Positions 58,264 through 64,000 of a stretch of DNA of 64,000 bases are shown piece after piece. Position numbers and translations under genes: made by a program. Source of the stretch: Aegilops tauschii subsp. strangulata (taxonomy: Eukaryota; Streptophyta; Magnoliopsida; Poales; Poaceae); contig NC_053040.3 in assembly GCF_002575655.3 (NCBI RefSeq), positions 361,210,267 to 361,274,266 on the forward strand. The letters run 5' to 3'. Position 1 is the first letter of the stretch. Each line of letters begins with the position of its first letter. Below the pieces are notes generated by a model. It searched no databases, was not told the origin of the DNA, and worked only from the letters and a program-made list of their open reading frames with translations.

Positions 58264-59518
58264 TTAGGCATAGAATCTTCGGAGTCTGGCGGCGTTCCAT
58301 GGGTTCGGCTCTAAGCGATTGTCCGATGCATTACGAAGGCGATAGGCTCCTCCAGTGAGAACTTCATCTATAATGAAGGGACCCTCCCATTCGGGCTTGG
58401 GCTTGTCCTTTTTCTTCTCTGGTAGGCGTAGAACGAGTTCACCGACATTATAAGTCTTGGCCCGCACTTCCCTGCTTTGGTATCTTCGTGCTTGTTGTTG
58501 GTAGAATGCTGAACGAGCTTTTGCGACATCGCGCTCCTCCTCCAGGCCATCTAAGTCATCCTGCCGATCGAGCTCGGCCTCTCTCTCTCTCTTCATACAT
58601 GCGCATTCGAGGTGAGTCATGAATAATATCGCAGGGCAAGATAGCCTCTGCGCCGTACACCATGAAGAACGGTGTGTATCCGGTCGTGCGATTGGGTGTG
58701 GTCCGCAGCCCCCAGAGTACGGAGTCGAGCTCCTCAACCCAGTGTTTATCTGACTCCTTTAAGGATCGCACTAGTCCGGGTTTAATGCCGCTCATTATTA
58801 GGCCATTGGCCCGTTTGACTTGACCGTTTGTTTGAGGGTGATACACGGAGGTGTAGTCGAGCTTGATGCCCAGATTAGCACACCAAGTTTTTACTTTGGC
58901 GGCTGTAAAGTTAGAGCCGTTATCGGTGATGATGCTGTGTGGGACACCATAACAGTGTACGACACCGGATATGAAATCTATCACTGGTCCGGTTTTACCC
59001 ATTTTAACTGGTTTGGCCTCTATCCACTTGGTGAATTTATCTACCATGACCAGCAGGTATTTTTTCTTATGGCTTCCCCCTTTAAGGGGTCCGACCATGT
59101 CAAGCCCCTAGACCGCAAAAGGCCAAGTAATGGGGATTGTTCGTAGGGCGGTAGGCGGCAGATGGCTTTGATTGGCGAAAAGCTGGCATCCTACACATCG
59201 TTGGACGAGGGCTTGTGCATCTGCTCGGGCCGTAGGCTAGAAAAAACCAGTATGGAAGGCCTTGCTTACAAGGGCCTGAGCTGCACCGTGATGGCCGCCA
59301 AGACCAGCATGGATTTCGGCTAAGAGCTGTCGCCCCTCTTCTTCGGAGATACATCTTTGAAGGACTCCGGTAATACTTTTCTTGTAGAGCTCTCCTTCAT
59401 GAACCTTGTAGGCCCTCGAGCGTCGAAAGATGCAATGAGCCTCATTCTGGTCCTCAGGGAGCTCCCGCCTATTACGGTAGGCCAGGAAGGGTTCGGTCCA
59501 TGGGGCGATTACGGCCAT
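58264..59518 (-). pseudogene. Integrase region of the Tat-type pol, broken
   Basis: The zinc-finger part (EIHAGLGGHHG ... RCVGCQLF) and the catalytic core (GPLKGGSHKKKYLLVMVDKF, ITDNGSNFTAAKV, HPQTNGQVKRANG) are clear, followed by a C-terminal domain to 58264 (WEGPFIIDEVLTGGAYRL). TAG stops at about 59237 and 59113 interrupt it. The frame slips inside a (CT)n run at about 58,580-58,595, where the core and the C-terminal domain lie in different frames. Confidence 0.85.
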
Positions 59519-59863
59519 GATTACATGGGCGGAAGGTGTTGGTTCTGTGCCCGAGCCCCCGATGATATCTGAATCGTGTTCGGCATCTGGGGGTGTGCTC
59601 GGCGCTGGACCGGTGGTTCCGCTCTCGTCCTACCATATTACGGATGGCTTGAATAGCCGCTCCACAAAGGTGTTAGGCCGAATGGGGTCTCGTTTAGCGC
59701 CCATTCGAGCAAGGATGTCCACTGCTTGATTACTGTCTCAGGCCACATGATGGAACTCAAGCCCCTCGAACTTAGCTGATATTTTGAGCACGGCATTGCG
59801 GTAAGCTACCATCTTTGGATCTTTTGCGTCGAATTCTCCATTTATTTGGGATATTGCTAGATT

Positions 59864-61507
59864 TCAATCCCCTCGCACCTCAAGGTGTTGTATGCCCATA
59901 GAAACATCCATCCAGAGACCATGCAGTAGGGCCTCATATTCGGACGTGTTGTTGGAGTCCGTATACATGATTTGCAATACATAACGAACTGTGTCCCCTG
60001 TACGGGATGTTAGGATAACACCGGCCCCTAATCCGGCTAACATTTTAGAGCCGTCGAAGTACATCACCCAGTTGGAGTATGTGCCATACTCTTTAGGGAG
60101 TTCGGCTTCTGTCCATTCGGCGAAGAAGTTGGCCAACACCTGAGATTTAATTGCTCGGCGTGGTTTGTACGTTATTTCAAATGGTAGGAGCTTGATGGCC
60201 CATTTTGCAATGTGGCCGGTGGCGTCCCGATTGTTGATGATGTCATTGAGTGGTACCTCGGAGGCCACCGTGATCGAGCACTCTTGAAAGTAGTGTCTTA
60301 GTTTTCGGGATGCCATGAAAACCGCATATGCTATCTTTTGATAGTGCGGGTATCGGGATTTGCATGGTGTGAGAACCTCCGATGCATAGTATACGGGTTT
60401 ATGGAGTGGGAATTTATGTCCCTCTTCCTCTCGTTCGACGACGAGTACCGCGCTCACCACTTGGTGAGTTGCAGATATATACAGGAGCATAGGCTCGCCG
60501 ATGTTAGGTGCGGCAAGGATTGGGTTGCTTGCTAGCAGAGTTTTTATTTCTGCCAATCCGGCTGTTGCCGCGTCCATCCACTCAAAGTGGTCGGTAAGCC
60601 GAAGCAGGCGGTATAGTGGCAGCGCCTTTTCTCCCAATCTGGAGATAAAGCGGCTCAAGGCTGCCACGCACCCAGCTAGTTTTTGGACCTGTTTTAGGTC
60701 TGTTGGTATTGCCAACTGTGACGAGGCTCGGATTTTGGCTGGGTTCTCGATTGGAAACAATGAACCCGAGCAGCCTTCCGGCCGGGACGCCGAAAACGCA
60801 TTTTCTAGATTGAGCCGTATGTCATATGTTCGGAGGTTGTCGAACGTGAGACGTAAGTCGTCTACCAATGATTCGACGTGTTTGGTTTTGATGACTACAT
60901 CACCTACATATGCCTCCACCGTCTTGCCAATTTGTTTTTCCAGGCATGTTTGAATCATGTGTTGGTAGGTGGCACCGGCGTTGTTAAGTCCGAAAGGCAT
61001 AGTGTTGAAGCAGAAAGGCCCATACGGGGTGATAAATGCCGTTGCGGCCTGATCGGATTCCTTCATCTTAATCTGATGGTATCCAGAGCATGCGTCGAGG
61101 AAACACAGATAATCATGTCCTGCAGTTGCATTAATGATTTGGTCAATGCGGGGCAGTGGGAAGGGGTCCTTAGGGCAAGCTTTATTGAGGTCCTTAAAAT
61201 CGACGCAAAGGCGCCAGGATTTGTCCTTCTTTGGCACCATGACCAAGTTTGCTAGCCAATCCGGGTGTTTTATTTCTTGAATAAACCCCGCTTCGAGTAG
61301 TTTGGCTAGCTCCTCTCCCATAGCTTGCCGCTTGGGTTTGGAAAACCGCCGTAGCCCTTGCTTAACTGGCTTGAACCCCTTTATTCTATTAAGGCTGTGT
61401 TGGGCCAGTCTGCGTGGGATTCCTGGCATATCCGAAGGGTTCCAGGCAAAAATATCCCAATTCTCGCGCAGGAATGCTCTTAGAGCTGCGTCGACCGCCG
61501 GATCCAG
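59864..61507 (-). pseudogene. Reverse transcriptase and RNase H region of the Tat-type pol, broken
   Basis: RT motifs: SWRLCVDFKDLNKACPKD, FLDACSGYHQI, FNTMPFGLNNAGATYQ, and the active-site box YVGD, with Gly in place of the first catalytic Asp. Two offsetting indels spoil the segment after it (about 60,720-60,800). The first RNase H (YASEVLTPCKSRYPHYQKIA) and a second one (WVMYFDGSKMLAGLGAGVIL ... SNNTSEYEALLHGL) follow. A TGA at 59864 ends the frame. More stops lie between here and the integrase (near 59,740 and 59,632). Confidence 0.9.
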
Positions 61508-62415
61508 CTATGCCCCAATGGCTGCTGTTTTACCGGGATCCGTTGGGTGGACTTGGAATTTGACGATTTCATCTGCTGGCTTGAAGGAAGTGGATTTAGG
61601 CCTTTTATGTAGAATCACGTCGTATCTATCTACTGTGGAACTCAGAGCGGTGAGCTCCTCGGCCGCAAGGGTTTTGGATAGTGCCTCGAGGGCCAGGGAT
61701 GCGGTTTTGTTTTCGGCGCGGAGTGCTATGTCTGGATCACTAGCGATAGTGATAACTCCGTTGGGCCCGGGCATTTTGAGCTTCATGTACCCGTAATGAG
61801 GTATGGCTTGAAAGCGTGTGAATGCATCTCGCCCTACCAGGGCATGATATCCGCTGTTGAAAGGCGCCACCTGGAAGATTAATTCTTCGGATCTGTAGTT
61901 CTCAGGCGTGCCGAATACCACATCAAGTTTTATTTTTCCCGCACACCGTGCTTCTCGGCTGGGGATAAATCCTCAAAAGGTTGTACTACTCTGCTCAATG
62001 CAGCTCCTGTATATTTGCATTTCGCCGAGCGTGTCCTCATAAGTGAGGTTTAATCCGCTACCTCCGTCCATGAGCACTTTAGTAAGCCGAAAACCGTCCA
62101 CAATTGGGTTGAGAACTAAGGCGGCTGGTGCTTGGAATGATCGTCTCGTGGTTCGTCAGTGGCGTTGAAAGTTATCGCCATGTCGCTCCAAGGGTTTGGT
62201 GTGGTTACTTGGTTAATTTCGGCAAGGTCGCGGAGCGCCCTTTTACGCCGATTATTTGAGGAAAAGGTCTCGAAGACCGTGAACACATTGAGTTCGCTAT
62301 CCTCAGGGGAGTACCTTGCCGGGGTAGTATTGGTGAGGATGACCTCACCGCTTTTAGCCACCTGCCGGAGTATCCAACATGCCTGAAGGCTATGTGTTGG
62401 TTCGGAATTCAGCAT
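61508..62415 (-). pseudogene. Protease and linker region of the Tat-type polyprotein, broken
   Basis: Contains LQACWILRQVAKSGEV, NRRKRALRDLAEI and, further on, LIFQVAPFNSGYHALVGRDA, the region just before RT in Tat elements. It lies in two frames (62415-62116 and 61921-61508) with a stop at 61510-61508 separating it from RT. Confidence 0.7.
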
Positions 62416-62997
62416 CGTGTGTATATGACAAGGCTTGTCGAGCCATTCATCAAGTACAGTTCTATGTCCCGTTGAGGGTTTAGTTTTCCTGTCCGTGAAG
62501 TGATGATCAGGTGCCCCGTAAGGGTGCGTCCTTTTGCCCGACCGGTGGGTGGCTTAAAGGCCGGTGGTTCCCACCGAGCTGTCTGGGCTTTCCATTGCAC
62601 AATACTTCTGTACTATGTGTGCCAAATCTGCGAAGTGCAGTATGCGGCGTCTATTGAGGGCATTGAGGATCCCCTCGTCCGTAGAGTTGCGGCAAAATAC
62701 TGATACCGCATCATCGTCGCAGCAATCTTTAATCTTGTTTTTAGTAAGTAGGAATCTAGCCCAAAAGTGATGGACTGTTTCCTGAGGTTGCTTTCGTATA
62801 TACATTAAGTCGCATATGTCCGGGGGACCGGAATTGCTTGGAGAGTATTGATTGTGTTGGGAGGGTGGGCTTAAATCCGAACCCTGACCCACTGTGGAAT
62901 CCGCATTTTGAAAAATTTCTGAAGTCATTGGCCCAGGATCCGGAGTGTCCTGGGGGTTTTTAGGTTTAGCGCCTGATTCTATGTTCGGAGGACACAT
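62409..62997 (-). pseudogene. Gag region of the Tat-type element
   Basis: From an ATG at 62997 (MCPPNIESGAKPKNPQ) a short linker leads to a retrotransposon gag-like stretch (DLMYIRKQPQETVHHFWARF, HFADLAHIVQKYC). The frame shifts near 62,560. Compared with typical gag proteins the first half is short, so an internal deletion is likely. Confidence 0.65.
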
Positions 62998-63005
62998 GAT
63001 CACTT

Positions 63006-64000
63006 TGATATGTCTCCAACATATCTACTTTTCCAAACACTTTTGCCCTTGTTTTGGACTCTAACTTGCATGATTTGAATGGAACTAACCCGGACTGACG
63101 CTGTTTTCAGCAGAATTGCCATGGTGTTATTTTTGTGCAGAATAAAATTTCTCGGAATGACCTGAAACTTCACAGAGAATATTTTGGAATTAATAAAAAA
63201 TGATGACGAAAGAATCAACACCAGGGGGCCCACACCCTATCCACGAGGGTGGAGGGCGCGCCCACCCCCCTGGGGCGCGCCCCCTGCCTCGTGGGCCCCT
63301 TGAGGCTCCACCGACCTCAACTCCAACTCTATATATTCACGTTCGGGGAGAAAAAATCAGAGAGAAGGATTCATCACGTTTTACGATACGGAGCCGCCGC
63401 CAAGCCCTAATCTCTCTCGGGAGGGCTGATCTGGAATCCGTTCGGGGCTTCGGAGAGGGGAATCCATCGCCGTCATCATCATCAACCATCCTCCATCAGC
63501 AATTTCATGATGCTCACCGCCGTGCATGAGTAATTCCATCATAGGCTTGCTGGACGGTGATGGGTTGGTTGAGATTTATCATGTAATCGAGTTAGTTTTG
63601 TTAGGGTTTGATCCCTAGTATCCACTATGTTCCGAGATTGATGTTGCTATGACTTTGCTATGCTTAATGCTTGTCACTAGGGCCCGAGCGCCATGATTTC
63701 AGAATCGAACCTATTATGTTTTCATGAATATATGTGAGTTCTTGATCCTATCTTGCAAGTCAATAGTTACCTACTATGTGTTATGATCCGGTAACCCCGA
63801 AGTGACAATAATCGGGACCCCTCCCGGTGATGACCATAGTTTGAGGAGTTCATGTATTCATTAAGTGTTAATGCTTTGGTCCGGTACTCTATTAAAAGGA
63901 GGCCTTAATATGCCTTAGTTTCCAATAGGACCCCGCTGCCACGGGAGGGTAGGACAAAAGATGCCATGCAAGTTCTTTTCCATAAGCACGTATGACTATA
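63006..64000 (+). mobile_element. LTR of a third LTR retrotransposon (partial, runs off the window)
   Basis: Starts TGATATGTCTCCAACATATC, a recognisable Triticeae gypsy LTR start, immediately after CACTT (63,001-63,005), the presumed target duplication. It contains GGGGGCCCAC / GGCGCGCCC blocks and a CTCTATATATTC TATA-like site near 63,328. It inserted 3-9 bases upstream of the Tat gag ATG. The other end is outside the window. The open frame at 63,200-63,529 is not called. Confidence 0.75.

Larger units (their letters stand above)
53723..64000 (-). mobile_element. Tat-type gypsy retrotransposon (minus strand), 3' portion, with nested insertion
   Basis: Reading the minus strand from right to left: gag, protease, RT, two RNase H regions, integrase, an antisense gene, purine tract and LTR (53,723-54,193). 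The 5' LTR and part of the 5' end are beyond 63,006, where another element is inserted, or outside the window. A second RNase H after the first and an antisense gene between integrase and the 3' LTR mark the Tat lineage. The element is non-functional. Confidence 0.85.

Noticed and set aside
63200..63529. Open frame of 109 codons near the right end
   Set aside because: It lies within an LTR start region, is low complexity and has no recognisable domain.

Overview
The window reads as intergenic, transposon-dense DNA of a Triticeae grass (wheat, Triticum/Aegilops or a close relative). The reasons are Caspar-like CACTA ends, Stowaway MITEs with the CTCCCTCCGTCCC-type terminus, tnp2/En-Spm type transposase remnants, a chromodomain-type gypsy element with ~3.95 kb LTRs, and a Tat-type gypsy element with a spliced antisense gene. 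I see no ordinary low-copy host gene, rRNA, tRNA or CRISPR. Family names come from memory of Triticeae repeats; the boundaries given come from the sequence.

Layout. 1-1580: a cluster of short palindromic MITE-like repeats interrupted by a 768-bp hAT-like element with a perfect 8-bp target duplication. About 2.0-8.82 kb: a CACTA element with a broken tnp2 transposase (minus strand), a two-exon GRF zinc-finger gene and an acidic-protein gene (both plus), ending in TAGTG at 8823. 8.82-10.53 kb and 44.92-51.75 kb: the two arms of another CACTA-type host region. It carries an unidentified multi-exon gene, a decayed AP2/ERF-like gene, a Pro/Ala-rich gene with one frameshift and a DUF295 pseudogene. 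These arms are split by one 34.4-kb Caspar-like CACTA (10,534-44,914) flanked by CTC duplications. Removing the element and one CTC copy rejoins the reading frame it interrupted.

Inside the Caspar-like element: minisatellite-rich left arm (10.5-13.47 kb); a nested gypsy element (13,467-26,304) with two ~3.95-kb LTRs and a dead gag-pol; a cargo block of minus-strand genes (27.3-33.8 kb), including an apparently intact five-exon B3-domain gene, a related B3 gene, a broken third gene and an intact coiled-coil gene; a four-unit tandem array of inverted-repeat units (35.0-36.0 kb); a broken Transposase_24-like gene (38.3-43.3 kb); and a GGGCC-rich subterminal array (43.6-44.5 kb). No tnp2 gene lies inside it, so it is probably non-autonomous.

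53.72 kb to the end: the 3' part of a minus-strand Tat-type gypsy element (LTR, antisense spliced gene, integrase, RT with two RNase H regions, protease, gag), heavily damaged by stop codons. It is cut at its gag start by a third LTR element (from 63,006) that runs out of the window. Relative order of events: host CACTA, then the Caspar-like insertion, then the 13.5-26.3 kb gypsy insertion; and separately Tat element, then the 63-kb LTR element.
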